From Pedobacter psychrotolerans (lineage in GTDB: Bacteria; Bacteroidota; Bacteroidia; Sphingobacteriales; Sphingobacteriaceae): a DNA stretch of 64,000 nt. This document shows positions 16,398-26,283 of the stretch, piece after piece. Position 1 is the first letter of the stretch. The number at the start of each line of letters is the position of its first letter. A model generated the notes under the pieces. That model had not been told where the DNA came from and searched no databases. It saw only the letters and a list, made by a program, of their open reading frames with translations. The position numbers were made by a program, and so were the translations under genes. Where the stretch lies: NCBI RefSeq assembly GCF_004340665.1, contig NZ_SLWO01000003.1, forward strand, positions 1-64,000, in the 5' to 3' direction.

Positions 16398-17659
16398 GAT
16401 AAATCTTTTATAACATTTCTTGCTTTAAAAATAATGATTATTGCAGTTGGAAGAAGTAAAATAGAACTGGCTAAAGGCACCGATCCAATACTAAAATGAG
16501 ACGCAAAAAGGAAATTGGCTAATGGTATAATTAGTACGCCAGAGATAACGGCAAGAATAATCTGTTCTTTTAGCCGTTCAAATGCGTTTAAGATAACCCC
16601 TCCAGAATAAGCAAATGCTTGTATACAAACTAAAATTACGAAAGGATAAAGTTGGGCAAATTTAACTATAATTATTTTTTTTGTCCATATGCTAACTAAC
16701 ATGGGCACAAAAAAAGTGAAAATTACAGCACCTATCGAAAATAGCAATGCTATTATTAAAAGTTGCCTAAATAGTTTGCTCAATAATAATTTGTCTTTAA
16801 CCGCCTTGGCATGAGATATTTCAGACCAATACACTGAAATAACTACGTTAAATAAGGTCATGCCCATTAAATATATTTTATTTATTGTATCATACTCAGC
16901 TACATCTGACAATGTTAAATTATTATATGTAAGTATATTACCTAAAGAAAATAAAAATAAAGATGAGATTTGAAGTAAAAAAAATCTGTATCCAACTTTT
17001 AATGAATCTTTAGAAGCTGATAAATTTTTGAAGTTTACGATCTGTTTTATATCGAAGCTTAGACCTTTCAAAGAATAAATAAAAATGGCTAAGTTAGTTA
17101 GTAAAAACAGAGAACTATAAATAGCTGCTAACGTGTATATATCTAGGCTTATAACATTAAATCGATACGCCAGAACAAAAAAGAACCATCCTCCAGACTG
17201 AGCTAATAACAGAAAGTTAAACACATTAAATTTTTTTCGCCCTTGAATAATAAAGTGACCTAATGTGAAGGGAAAAGAAAATATAATTGGCAAATATAAT
17301 ATTAGAGCCAATATTTGATTACTTTTAAAAATCTCAACAGAGTATAATGCTCCACAAAAAATCAGTAGTATAGCTATCGACATTAAAAAATAAAATTGGA
17401 TAGTTCCAGCTATTAAAGTATTCAATTCTCGATAATCATTAATGGCCATGCTTTCTGTCACCTTATTTTTCAAACTATATCCAGATCCAAAATCAAAAAG
17501 ATTTAACCAAGCAATTAAGGCCGTTGATGTTACCCAAACTGCATAGCTTTCTTTTCCTAATGCATGTAATAATAGAGGCACTGTTATAAAAGAAATTAAA
17601 GCAGATATAAGCTTAAAAGAAGTAGAGCCTGCTATAGATTTGACTAGGTTCTTTTTCAT
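16394..17659 (-). CDS. wzx: Repeat-unit flippase (Wzx)
   Basis: A polytopic protein of about 421 residues with roughly 12 membrane segments, of the MATE/polysaccharide-transporter group. It would flip undecaprenyl-linked repeat units across the inner membrane. An upstream ATG would add 18 residues (MECDYSNKVP..), but these lie inside the preceding gene. The ATG at 17659 overlaps its stop as ATGA and gives the normal start 'MKKNLVKSIAGSTSFKLIS'. Strongly AT-rich. Family assignment rests on topology and on the N-terminal 'GSTSFKLISALISFITVPLL' pattern. Confidence 0.85.
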   Translation of the reverse strand: MKKNLVKSIAGSTSFKLISALISFITVPLLLHALGKESYAVWVTSTALIAWLNLFDFGSGYSLKNKVTESMAINDYRELNTLIAGTIQFYFLMSIAILLIFCGALYSVEIFKSNQILALILYLPIIFSFPFTLGHFIIQGRKKFNVFNFLLLAQSGGWFFFVLAYRFNVISLDIYTLAAIYSSLFLLTNLAIFIYSLKGLSFDIKQIVNFKNLSASKDSLKVGYRFFLLQISSLFLFSLGNILTYNNLTLSDVAEYDTINKIYLMGMTLFNVVISVYWSEISHAKAVKDKLLLSKLFRQLLIIALLFSIGAVIFTFFVPMLVSIWTKKIIIVKFAQLYPFVILVCIQAFAYSGGVILNAFERLKEQIILAVISGVLIIPLANFLFASHFSIGSVPLASSILLLPTAIIIIFKARNVIKDLS

Positions 17660-18579
17660 TTTAAAGCTATTGACTTTAATATATGGAACTTTGTTCGAAT
17701 AGTCGCATTCCATGGAAGTCTATTCGAAAGAACAAATTTGACAACTGAAAACAAATTCTCATTATTTCTTTTCATTACATGAATTCCATTTAACAGATTT
17801 TGTGCATAAACCTCGTCCTTAACTAATTCAAAATCATTATTATCTATGTTATGTTTACTCAACTCTAAAGCAATTTCATCTTGCCACCTATCAATTTTCT
17901 CCAGCCATGCTTTTGATGCTATTAATTGATTGGTGAAATTGTTTGGCCAAGTACGATACGCTCCAATGATCTTATCTATAAATACTGTATTTCCATTAAT
18001 CAAACATTTTTGAACAAGCAGACTATCGCCTGCAGTAAAGGAGTAACTGGTATCAATGCCTCCCATTTTCCTAACGTGTTCTGTACGAAATAAAATAGAT
18101 GGAAACCTGGCATTTACACCGTATTTAAATTGATAAAATCCCTTAGGCATGAGATATTGTTCCTCCTTATCAGGCAGCCATTCTGAAAGAATATTATCAT
18201 TTTCGTCAATTACATTATGACCAAATATAATAACATCAGCATTTGGATACTTCCTTAAAGCATCACATATAATGTATAGTTCTTCTGAATAGTACAAATC
18301 ATCATCAGATGGAATAAAGAACCAGTCTGTTTTAACCAGGCCAATTACTTTATTCCAATTATCATACATTCCAATAACTTCTTCGGACGAAATGATTTCA
18401 GTTTTATCTCTATGAATTTGAATAGTTTCCTCTTGCACATAATTTCCATTATCACTAATCACAAAATTTGCATTAAGCGATGCGGGAATTGAATGTAATA
18501 ATCTTTTAAGATATTCATTCCTATTATAAGTAGGAATAGCAAAGGTCACTTCCTCAAGCATAACGTTGTTATTTATCAA
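17656..18579 (-). CDS. Glycosyltransferase family 2
   Basis: A 307-residue GT-A enzyme with 'VTFAIPTYNRNEYLKRLL', 'NFVISDNG', 'WFFIPSDDDLYY' (metal-binding DDD) and a central hydrophobic stretch. It differs from the other three GT2 proteins here in its short nucleotide-binding segment. It follows ddhC by 2 bases, so it is a candidate for transferring the 3,6-dideoxyhexose. That link is inferred from position only. Confidence 0.83.
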   Translation of the reverse strand: MINNNVMLEEVTFAIPTYNRNEYLKRLLHSIPASLNANFVISDNGNYVQEETIQIHRDKTEIISSEEVIGMYDNWNKVIGLVKTDWFFIPSDDDLYYSEELYIICDALRKYPNADVIIFGHNVIDENDNILSEWLPDKEEQYLMPKGFYQFKYGVNARFPSILFRTEHVRKMGGIDTSYSFTAGDSLLVQKCLINGNTVFIDKIIGAYRTWPNNFTNQLIASKAWLEKIDRWQDEIALELSKHNIDNNDFELVKDEVYAQNLLNGIHVMKRNNENLFSVVKFVLSNRLPWNATIRTKFHILKSIALK

Positions 18580-18581
18580 AA

Positions 18582-19886
18582 TTAAGAATTAATATAATCC
18601 CGAATAACATCTGCAATATAGTCGTAATGAGTCGCTTCCAATCCTGGCCAAACACCTAACCAAAACGATTGATTCATGATGATATCTGTATTGGTTAAAT
18701 CGCCAACAACACGGTGTTCTACATTTGCGTAAGCAGGTTGCCTAAGTAAATTTCCAGCAAATAATAACCTGGTTCCAATTTTATTTTCTTCTAAGTGTTG
18801 AACCAACATGTGCCTGTCGTTTGCATCACCCTCTCTAAGCGTTAGTAAAAATCCAAACCAGGATGGTTCAGAATCTGGCGTAGCTTCAGGTAAAATGAAA
18901 ACTTCCTCAAACTCTTTCATACGTGTATATAGAAGTGCAAAGTTTTCACGCCTTTTTTGTATAAACCCATCTAATTTTTTTAGTTGGGAAACACCCAATG
19001 CCGCCTGCATATCTGTTACTTTTAAATTAAAGCCTACGTGGGAATAGGTATACTTATGATCATAACCAAAAGGTAACGAGCCTAACTGCTGGCCAAAGCG
19101 ACAGCCACAAGTATCATCTTTACCAGGTAAACAATAGCAATCTCGACCCCAATCTCTGAAGCTTTCCGCAATCTTAGCCAATTCAGGATTATTTACAACT
19201 ACTGCTCCACCTTCACCCATGGTAATATGATGAGCAGGATAGAAAGAGAAAGTAGATAAATCACCAAAAGTACCTGTTTTTTTACCTTTATAAGTTGCAC
19301 CTAAAGAATCACAATCATCTTCAATTACCCATAAGTTATATTTTTTAGCCACCCTCATCACTTCATCTAATTCAAAAGGATTTCCTAACGAGTGTGCAAT
19401 CATGATGGCTTTAGTCTTTGGCGAGACAGCTGCTTCGATCATATCTGCCTTCACGTTATGTGAAGCAACGTCAACATCGATGAAAACTGGTATTGCTCCT
19501 GCTTGCACAATAGGATTTACTGTAGTCGGAAAACCTGCAGCAACAGTAATAACTTCATCACCCGCCTTTATCGCTCTATCCCCCAATTTAGGTGATGTTA
19601 AAGTATAGAAAGCTACCAAATTAGCAGATGAGCCTGAATTAACTAATAATGCTTTAGAAGCCCCAAAATACTTTGCAAATTCCGCCTCAAATTCTGTAGC
19701 GAACCTTCCTGCAGTTAACCATCCGTCAAGCATAGAATCAACGCCTAACAATAAGTCGTCCTCATCCATTACCTTCCCAGTTACAGCAATATAGTCTGTT
19801 CCAGGGATAATCTCTCTCTTAGCATTTTTCGCTGCAATGACAGCAAGTTTCTCTTGCAAATCACTGCTAAAATTTTTATAATTCAT
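18582..19886 (-). CDS. ddhC: CDP-4-dehydro-6-deoxyglucose 3-dehydrase (E1)
   Basis: A PMP- and [2Fe-2S]-dependent dehydrase that removes the C-3 hydroxyl of CDP-4-keto-6-deoxyglucose, the key step to 3,6-dideoxyhexoses. The fold is that of aminotransferases (DegT family), but the PLP lysine is replaced by His220 in '[14 protein letters not shown]', as in the Yersinia enzyme. The cysteines Cys192, Cys250, Cys252 and Cys260 fit the published spacing C-X57-C-X1-C-X7-C exactly. At 434 residues it has normal length. Its partner is the reductase DdhD (23174-24205). It overlaps the upstream reductase gene by 11 bases. Confidence 0.95.
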   Translation of the reverse strand: MNYKNFSSDLQEKLAVIAAKNAKREIIPGTDYIAVTGKVMDEDDLLLGVDSMLDGWLTAGRFATEFEAEFAKYFGASKALLVNSGSSANLVAFYTLTSPKLGDRAIKAGDEVITVAAGFPTTVNPIVQAGAIPVFIDVDVASHNVKADMIEAAVSPKTKAIMIAHSLGNPFELDEVMRVAKKYNLWVIEDDCDSLGATYKGKKTGTFGDLSTFSFYPAHHITMGEGGAVVVNNPELAKIAESFRDWGRDCYCLPGKDDTCGCRFGQQLGSLPFGYDHKYTYSHVGFNLKVTDMQAALGVSQLKKLDGFIQKRRENFALLYTRMKEFEEVFILPEATPDSEPSWFGFLLTLREGDANDRHMLVQHLEENKIGTRLLFAGNLLRQPAYANVEHRVVGDLTNTDIIMNQSFWLGVWPGLEATHYDYIADVIRDYINS

Positions 19887-20757
19887 TTTTTAAACTTTTT
19901 AAAATATAGGAGTCTACGTTAGTAAGTGAGAAGTTAGGGTATTCGTTAAGAAATTTGTTGTTTAGCAAACCTCCATTTAATGGCCTAACTGCCGCTTGAT
20001 TCGCATTAATTGTCTGTACAGGATTAAATTTTACCGACTTATTTTTTTCAAAATAGGAACTAATCTTAACCGCCAAATGATATCTGCTATAATAATCGGA
20101 TGAACCTAAATGGTATAAACCATTTTTTTGATCTCTTAGCAATAAAAAAACCATGTTCGCAATATCACCTGCATAAATGGGTGTAGCAAACTGATCGTAA
20201 GGTAGATTTAGCATCTTTTCTGGTTGTTGAACCAAATCTTCCATTAATCGCGCTATGAAATTTTTAGATCTTAATTCTTCACCATAAACATTGGTTATGC
20301 GAAGAATTAAGTTTCTTTTCAGTGAGGAAACAAGTCGTTCCGCTTCTAGTTTATGGGCGCCATATACGTTTAATGGATTTACAGATGCATCTTCAGAATA
20401 TGGTCCTTGTTTTCCATCAAAAACATAATCAGTAGATATATATGTTAAAGGTATTTCTGCCTCTTTGCAAAATTCAACTATTTTAGCTGTGGAAAGAACT
20501 GTCGCTTTATGACTGGTCTCAACATTATTTTCACAAAAATCAACATTTGTAAGGGCTGCACAGTGAACAATTGCATCAGGGGCAAAATTATGAACAGAAA
20601 AAAAATCTTTTAAATTATCAATTAAAGGATCGAAATATACCGTTTCCGATGTCGGATAGTTCAAGTGTGTGCCTAATGTTAGCCAACTATTATTCTGAAA
20701 TACTTTCGTACAATGTGAGCCAACCAAACCAGATGCTCCTACAACAAATATGTTCAT
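19876..20757 (-). CDS. NAD(P)-dependent sugar 4-reductase (RmlD-like SDR)
   Basis: A 293-residue SDR of the dTDP-4-dehydrorhamnose reductase type with '[10 protein letters not shown]' (5-14), '[18 protein letters not shown]' near 104-121 and YxxxK in 'YGAHK'. It sits between the epimerase and ddhC in a CDP-dideoxysugar cluster, so I infer that it reduces the 4-keto group of the CDP-3,6-dideoxyhexulose, the AscF role in ascarylose synthesis. A dTDP-rhamnose role is less likely because no rmlA or rmlB is present in the window. Confidence 0.8.
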   Translation of the reverse strand: MNIFVVGASGLVGSHCTKVFQNNSWLTLGTHLNYPTSETVYFDPLIDNLKDFFSVHNFAPDAIVHCAALTNVDFCENNVETSHKATVLSTAKIVEFCKEAEIPLTYISTDYVFDGKQGPYSEDASVNPLNVYGAHKLEAERLVSSLKRNLILRITNVYGEELRSKNFIARLMEDLVQQPEKMLNLPYDQFATPIYAGDIANMVFLLLRDQKNGLYHLGSSDYYSRYHLAVKISSYFEKNKSVKFNPVQTINANQAAVRPLNGGLLNNKFLNEYPNFSLTNVDSYILKSLKNEL

Positions 20758-20758
20758 A

Positions 20759-21295
20759 TTAAAAAAGACTAATTGTTTCTGTAAATTTCTGAAATGCTAA
20801 ATCTCTGTCAGACATGATTGGTTTGGAGACTTTCCAGTCGAAACCAAAGGAATCATATCTAATGCCCGCTTCAAATTCTTTATGCTGTGAAGTTGTGGTA
20901 TGATACTCAACGGTAGTATCATCTTCAAGTGCCAAAAAACCATGAGCAAACCCTTTGCCTATGTAAATCCCATTTCTGTTATTTTGTGATAATTCGACAA
21001 AGAAATACTTTCCATATGTTATAGATTCCTTTCTGATGTCAAGAACTACATCTATAATAGCACCTGTTAATACGTAAACAAGTTTTACATGATCTTCAGG
21101 AGGATTCTGATAGTGCATTCCCCTAATTACATCTTTGGCAGAAACAGAATAAAAACTTTCTGTAAATACTGATTCCAGCCCAAACTCATCAAAAGTTTGT
21201 TTATGGATTGTTTTTACAAACTCTCCTCTATTATCTTTATAAGAACTATAGTCCATTATAAATAAGTTTTCAAATTCTGTTGAAACAATTTTCAT
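20759..21295 (-). CDS. Sugar 3,5- or 5-epimerase, RmlC family (AscE-like)
   Basis: A 178-residue cupin of the dTDP-4-dehydrorhamnose 3,5-epimerase family. It shows 'DNRGEFVKT', 'RGMHYQNPP' with the expected catalytic histidine, 'KLVYVLTGAIIDVVLDIR', 'IGKGFAHGFLAL' and 'VEYHTT'. Within a ddhDABC cluster the expected role is epimerisation at C-5 of CDP-3,6-dideoxy-4-hexulose, giving the L-configuration found in ascarylose. It begins with a TAATG overlap on ddhB and is followed at once by the reductase. Confidence 0.83.
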   Translation of the reverse strand: MKIVSTEFENLFIMDYSSYKDNRGEFVKTIHKQTFDEFGLESVFTESFYSVSAKDVIRGMHYQNPPEDHVKLVYVLTGAIIDVVLDIRKESITYGKYFFVELSQNNRNGIYIGKGFAHGFLALEDDTTVEYHTTTSQHKEFEAGIRYDSFGFDWKVSKPIMSDRDLAFQKFTETISLF

Positions 21296-22386
21296 TATAT
21301 AGACCAGTTTATTAACTTTTCTTCTGCTTTCTTCGTGTATTCTTTTATCTGATTCAACCGCGATTCGAGAATGTTTCCATCATCCGCAATATCAGTAAGA
21401 TACCCATCAACAGTAAATTTCACTGTTTCTTTAAAATTTAATACGGGCTTCCATTTCAAGTAATTTGCAGCCTTTGAAATATCTAATTTTAATAAAACGG
21501 CTTCATGCAATTTTGGAGTTCCTTCAGGAATGATATATCCACCTTTAGATTCAATTAATAAAGTTTCATCAATTAAATCTTTTACAGAATAGTTAGAGGT
21601 ATCCTCAGGACCGAAATTCCATCCACCACTAAAACTTTTCCCTTTAGAAAACAATTCTGCTCCCAGAATCAGGTAACCACTTAGCGGTTCTAAAACATGT
21701 TGCCAGGGCCTGGTTGCATAAGGATTTCTAATTTCTAATTTTTGATTGTCTTTAACTGCTCTAAAATAGTCTGGAACTATACGATCGGCTGCCCAATCTC
21801 CTCCTCCAATCACATTACCAGCTCGTCCTGAGGCAATGTTACAGGTCCCTTCATTCTTAAAAAAAGACTCTAAATAGGAATTTGTAATTAATTCGGAACA
21901 CCCCTTTGATGCACTGTATGGATCTTTGCCCCCCATTGGGTCATTTTCTCTATATCCCCATACCCACTCTCTATTATCGTAACATTTGTCAGTTGTTACA
22001 TTTACAGCAGCTCTAACAGATGGTGTAGCCCTTACCGCTTCAAAAAAGTTGACAGTTCCCATTAGGTTAGTATCAAAAGTACCAACAGGATCTTGATAAG
22101 ATAATAAAACTAAAGGCTGAGCAGCAAGATGAAATGCAAAGTCTGGCTGCACTTCCTGAAAATATTTTTTCAGTTTTTCCCCATCGCGAACATCTCCTTC
22201 CTGGTGATGAATGACATCTGCCAGATTTGTAGTAACGAAATTATCTAAAGGCGTGTATGGAGCTAGTGCGTATCCATATACTTCAGCACCAAGTTCTTTC
22301 AACCAAATGGATAACCAGGAACCTTTGAAACCTGTATGTCCGGTGACTAACACCTTTTTACCTTGATATATATTCTGAAAACTCAT
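21295..22386 (-). CDS. ddhB: CDP-glucose 4,6-dehydratase
   Basis: An extended SDR that converts CDP-glucose to CDP-4-keto-6-deoxyglucose with bound NAD. The 363 residues include 'VTGHTGFKGSWLS' (14-26), 'NVTTDKCYDNREW' and the catalytic YxxxK in 'DPYSASKGCSEL'. This set of motifs separates RfbG/DdhB from dTDP- and GDP-sugar dehydratases. It starts one base after the ddhA stop, in the pathway order. Confidence 0.95.
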   Translation of the reverse strand: MSFQNIYQGKKVLVTGHTGFKGSWLSIWLKELGAEVYGYALAPYTPLDNFVTTNLADVIHHQEGDVRDGEKLKKYFQEVQPDFAFHLAAQPLVLLSYQDPVGTFDTNLMGTVNFFEAVRATPSVRAAVNVTTDKCYDNREWVWGYRENDPMGGKDPYSASKGCSELITNSYLESFFKNEGTCNIASGRAGNVIGGGDWAADRIVPDYFRAVKDNQKLEIRNPYATRPWQHVLEPLSGYLILGAELFSKGKSFSGGWNFGPEDTSNYSVKDLIDETLLIESKGGYIIPEGTPKLHEAVLLKLDISKAANYLKWKPVLNFKETVKFTVDGYLTDIADDGNILESRLNQIKEYTKKAEEKLINWSI

Positions 22387-22387
22387 A

Positions 22388-23164
22388 CTACCAGATTTTC
22401 CATTTTGCCTGGCCGGTTGACCAGAGTTGTTCCAATTCTATTCTATCTCTTAATGCATCCATTGGTTTCCAAAAACCAGAATGTTTAAAAGCCGCTAATT
22501 GACCATCATTTGCAATTTCTTTTAAGGGTACATTTTCCCATTGAATCTCATCCATTTCTCCTTCCAAATATTTGAAAATCCCCGGTTCTAAAACAAAAAA
22601 ACCGCCGTTAATCCACATCCCATCACCTTGCGGTTTTTCCACGAAGTGTTTAACACCACCATATTCATCCATTTCAATATTGCCGAAACGGCCTGGTGTC
22701 TGAATGCTGGTTAGTGTCGCCAACTTGCCATGCCCTTTATGAAATTCAGCTAATTTGTTAATATCTATGTCAGCAACTCCATCTCCATAAGTGAGCATGA
22801 AAGTCTCTCCATCTACATACTTTTGAATTTTTTTGATCCTGCCTGCTGTATTAGTAGTTAAACCGGTATCTACCAAAGTAACTTTAAAAGATTCAGAATT
22901 GGAAAAATGAACATCTACCTTATTCTTCTCAATATCAATAGATACATCTGAATTATAGAGATAGTAATTTAAAAAATACTCTTTAATGCTTTGCGCTTTG
23001 TATCCCAAGCACAATACGAAATCATTATAGCCATACGCTTCGTAAATCTTCATAATGTGCCATAAAATTGGCTTACCACCAATTTCAACCATTGGTTTTG
23101 GACGGGCTTCTGTCTCTTCCATAAGCCGGGTTCCCAAACCACCCGCAAGTATTACAACTTTCAT
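22388..23164 (-). CDS. ddhA: Glucose-1-phosphate cytidylyltransferase
   Basis: Makes CDP-glucose from glucose-1-phosphate and CTP, the entry step of CDP-dideoxysugar synthesis. The 258-residue product has 'LAGGLGTRL' (6-14), 'RPKPMVEIGGKPILWHIM' (22-39) and 'YGDGVADID' (metal and CTP binding), all diagnostic for RfbF/DdhA. Length is normal. Confidence 0.96.
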   Translation of the reverse strand: MKVVILAGGLGTRLMEETEARPKPMVEIGGKPILWHIMKIYEAYGYNDFVLCLGYKAQSIKEYFLNYYLYNSDVSIDIEKNKVDVHFSNSESFKVTLVDTGLTTNTAGRIKKIQKYVDGETFMLTYGDGVADIDINKLAEFHKGHGKLATLTSIQTPGRFGNIEMDEYGGVKHFVEKPQGDGMWINGGFFVLEPGIFKYLEGEMDEIQWENVPLKEIANDGQLAAFKHSGFWKPMDALRDRIELEQLWSTGQAKWKIW

Positions 23165-23173
23165 ATCTTTATC

Positions 23174-24205
23174 TTATATTTCTATATGTACATTATCTGT
23201 TAACGGATGCGTGCAACAAAGTAAAAACTCGTCTATTTCTAGATCCTCCCGTTGCTTACTCAACCCAATCATTTTCGCACTGCCAGCAATTAACTTCCCC
23301 TTACAGGTACTACAGTTACCAGTTTGGCAAGAATAAGGCAATTCTATATCTGCATTTAAGGCGGCTTCTAGAATACTTTTTCCCTTTACTATTTCCAATG
23401 CATGTTTAGTACCTTCAAATACTAACGAAATTTTCTGGGTATGTATATCCTCAAAATCCTTTGGATCTTTGATGAGCTCAAAATCTTCTGAAAATACATT
23501 AACTAGATTCCCGTATTTGCTTTGTATGGCATTTTTTACCGACTCTTTAAGACCTGCTGGCCCACAAATATAGTGGGCACAATTTTCTGGCGCAAGCTGT
23601 CCATCAAGGATGGAGAGGGCTTTATTTTCATCAATTCTTCCTTGAATAACAGATGGATTGCTTTCATCTACAATGAGCTTCGTATGAAAATGCCTGATTA
23701 TTAATCTTCTTGAATATTTCTTTTCAAGTTCCAGTATTTGTTTTCTGAAAATGGTAGCCTCATTATTTTTATTCCCATAGCTTAAATGTACCCTTACATC
23801 TGTTGTTGAGGTAAGAATATGTTTGATGATAGACATTAGGGGTGTAATCCCACTGCCTACTCCCCAAAAATAAACATCGGTGAGATGTTCTTGAGATTCA
23901 AAAATAAAATCGCCCATGGGCGGCATGGCCTCTATTACATCACCTACATTAATCATATCGTTAATGTGGTTTGAAACTAAGCCACTTTCAACACGCTTAA
24001 TGGTAACTTCTAAATATGAATCTACACTTGGGCATGAAGAAAAAGAATAAGGCCTGATGTAACGCCTGCCGTTGATTCGGAAGATTAAGGTTAAGTATTG
24101 ACCAGCCAGATATTTAATTTTCTTAAGGCCAGGTTGTTTAAAGCACAAGGTCACTGTATCTTCAGTTTCCTTTCGGATTTCAGCAACCTTTAAAGTATAA
24201 TTCAT
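23174..24205 (-). CDS. ddhD: CDP-6-deoxy-delta-3,4-glucoseen reductase-type flavoprotein, domains in permuted order
   Basis: An NADH-dependent iron-sulfur flavoprotein that would pass electrons to the DdhC reaction. The domain order is FAD-binding ('RPYSFSS', 51-57), NAD-binding ('GVGSGITP' 115-122 and 'CGPAG' 214-218), then a C-terminal plant-type [2Fe-2S] domain with Cys293, Cys298, Cys301 and Cys330 or Cys331. The classical Yersinia DdhD/AscD has the ferredoxin domain first. The function is inferred from its place directly before ddhA. It could equally be a PaaE-like reductase recruited to this role. It overlaps fcl by one base (TAATG). Confidence 0.82.
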   Translation of the reverse strand: MNYTLKVAEIRKETEDTVTLCFKQPGLKKIKYLAGQYLTLIFRINGRRYIRPYSFSSCPSVDSYLEVTIKRVESGLVSNHINDMINVGDVIEAMPPMGDFIFESQEHLTDVYFWGVGSGITPLMSIIKHILTSTTDVRVHLSYGNKNNEATIFRKQILELEKKYSRRLIIRHFHTKLIVDESNPSVIQGRIDENKALSILDGQLAPENCAHYICGPAGLKESVKNAIQSKYGNLVNVFSEDFELIKDPKDFEDIHTQKISLVFEGTKHALEIVKGKSILEAALNADIELPYSCQTGNCSTCKGKLIAGSAKMIGLSKQREDLEIDEFLLCCTHPLTDNVHIEI

Positions 24206-25155
24206 TAAACCAATGTTTTGTTTCTAAAGTCTTTATAAGCAATTTGCAAGCCATCATTAAGTGAGGTTGAGAATTTCCATCCTAATGCAGAAAGTTTATC
24301 AACATTCATCAGTTTACGCGGTGTTCCGTCAGGTTTTGACAAGTCATACTCAATCGTTCCTTCATAACCGATGACCCTCTTAATTTCATTTGCCAATTCC
24401 GCAATACTTAAGTCAGATCCACACCCAACATTTACCAAACCAGACTCATTGTAACTCTTCATCAAGAACACACAAGCATCTGCTAAATCATCTGCAAACA
24501 AAAATTCACGTTTTGGTGTACCAGAGCCCCATATGGTTACACTTGGTAAATTTTGCTGTTTGGCTTCATGAAATCTCCTTATTAAAGCCGGTAACACATG
24601 CGAGTTTTGCGGATGGTAATTATCATTCAGGCCATAGAGATTAGTAGGCATAACGGAAATATAGTTACATCCATATTGATCCCGATAAGCATCACACATT
24701 TTGATCCCTGCTATCTTTGCGATGGCATAAGGTTCATTGGTTTGCTCCAATTCACCTGTTAATAAATATTCCTCTTTTAAAGGCTGTGGCGCCATTTTAG
24801 GATAGATACAAGAAGAACCCAAAAACATCAGCTTTTTTACATCGGCTTTTCTGGAGGCCTCAATAATGTTGCTTTGAATCATGAGGTTATCATACAAAAA
24901 CTCCCCGCGGTATGTATTATTGGCAACAATCCCTCCAACCTTAGCAGCAGCTAAGAAAACGTATTCCGGTTGATTTTTTTCAAACCAATCTGAAACGGCA
25001 TGCTGATTACGTAAATCTAAGGTTTTAGAATCTGCAACCAAGATATTCCGGAAGCCTTCGCTTTCCAGTTTTCGCTTAATTGCAGATCCTACCATGCCTT
25101 TATGTCCGGCAATGTAAATTAATGATGATTTATCCTGTAAATATAGTTCTGGCAT
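24205..25155 (-). CDS. fcl: GDP-L-fucose synthase
   Basis: A bifunctional epimerase/reductase that turns GDP-4-keto-6-deoxymannose into GDP-L-fucose with NADPH. The 316 residues show '[12 protein letters not shown]' (14-25), '[15 protein letters not shown]' with the active Ser-Cys, the YxxxK in 'YAIAKIAG', and '[11 protein letters not shown]'. It directly follows gmd with a one-base overlap, so the two act in sequence. Confidence 0.96.
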   Translation of the reverse strand: MPELYLQDKSSLIYIAGHKGMVGSAIKRKLESEGFRNILVADSKTLDLRNQHAVSDWFEKNQPEYVFLAAAKVGGIVANNTYRGEFLYDNLMIQSNIIEASRKADVKKLMFLGSSCIYPKMAPQPLKEEYLLTGELEQTNEPYAIAKIAGIKMCDAYRDQYGCNYISVMPTNLYGLNDNYHPQNSHVLPALIRRFHEAKQQNLPSVTIWGSGTPKREFLFADDLADACVFLMKSYNESGLVNVGCGSDLSIAELANEIKRVIGYEGTIEYDLSKPDGTPRKLMNVDKLSALGWKFSTSLNDGLQIAYKDFRNKTLV

Positions 25156-26282
25156 TACTCATATTGATTTTTAATGGTGTACCCATGAGATTTCAAGAGT
25201 GTTTCTTTCTTGAAGTGATCCACATCAACAGCTACCATTTCTTTTACTAAAGCCGCTAAATCATATTTTGGCTCCCAACCCAATTTCGTTTTAGATTTGG
25301 TTGGATCACCAATTAACAAATCAACTTCAGTAGGACGGAAATAGGATGGGTCTACGCCTACCACTTCAGTGCCGATGGCAACCTGGAATTCAGGATTCGA
25401 GCATGCACTTACAAAGCCTTTTTCTTCTACTCCTTCACCTTTAAAATCGATGGTGATGCCTACTTCAGCAAATGCCATTCTTACAAATTCACGAACCTTT
25501 GTCGTTACACCTGTAGCGATAACATAATCTTCAGGTATATCTTGTTGTAAGATTCGCCACATCGCCTCAACATAATCTTTTGCATGCCCCCAGTCACGCT
25601 CCGCTTCTAAATTCCCTAAAAACAATTTGTCTTGTAAACCTTGTGCGATTTTGGCTACCGCTCTTGTAATCTTGCGGGTCACAAAAGTTTCACCTCTTAA
25701 AGGACTTTCATGGTTAAATAAGATACCATTGCAAGCAAACATGCCATAAGCCTCGCGGTAGTTTTTAGTAATCCAAAAACCATAAATTTTGGCTACACCG
25801 TAAGGCGAGCGTGGATAAAAAGGTGAATGCTCATCATAAAATCCACTTGCATTTTTATTTTCCGGCATACCTCCATATAACTCAGAAGTAGATGCCTGAT
25901 AAATTCTGGTCTTTTTTTCTAAGCCTAAAATCCTTACCGCTTCCAATATACGCAATGTACCGATACCATCTACATTTGCAACATATTCTGGCGAATCGAA
26001 AGATACCTTTACATGACTCATGGCGCCCAAATTATATATTTCATCAGGTTGAATCTCTTGCACAATCCTAATTAAATTAGTAGAATCTGTTAAATCACCA
26101 TAGTGTAATTTGAATCTAACATTTTTGTCATGAGGATCTTGATATAAATGGTCAATACGGTCGGTATTGAATAAAGAACTTCTTCTTTTGATACCATGAA
26201 CCATATATCCCTTCTCTAATAACAGTTCTGCAAGATAAGCCCCATCTTGTCCAGTAATACCAGTGATTAATGCAATTTTCAT
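25155..26282 (-). CDS. gmd: GDP-mannose 4,6-dehydratase
   Basis: Converts GDP-mannose to GDP-4-keto-6-deoxymannose, using the product of ManC (8031-9176). The 375-residue protein has '[14 protein letters not shown]' (6-19), '[16 protein letters not shown]' typical of GMD, '[10 protein letters not shown]' and the YxxxK in '[10 protein letters not shown]'. The first gene of the sugar-supply part, one base after wzc. Confidence 0.97.
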   Translation of the reverse strand: MKIALITGITGQDGAYLAELLLEKGYMVHGIKRRSSLFNTDRIDHLYQDPHDKNVRFKLHYGDLTDSTNLIRIVQEIQPDEIYNLGAMSHVKVSFDSPEYVANVDGIGTLRILEAVRILGLEKKTRIYQASTSELYGGMPENKNASGFYDEHSPFYPRSPYGVAKIYGFWITKNYREAYGMFACNGILFNHESPLRGETFVTRKITRAVAKIAQGLQDKLFLGNLEAERDWGHAKDYVEAMWRILQQDIPEDYVIATGVTTKVREFVRMAFAEVGITIDFKGEGVEEKGFVSACSNPEFQVAIGTEVVGVDPSYFRPTEVDLLIGDPTKSKTKLGWEPKYDLAALVKEMVAVDVDHFKKETLLKSHGYTIKNQYE

Positions 26283-26283
26283 T

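Noticed and set aside
19876..21295. dTDP-rhamnose synthesis (rmlC, rmlD)
   Set aside because: No rmlA or rmlB in the window, and the two genes are embedded among CDP-dideoxysugar genes; the AscE/AscF roles fit better, though not proven.
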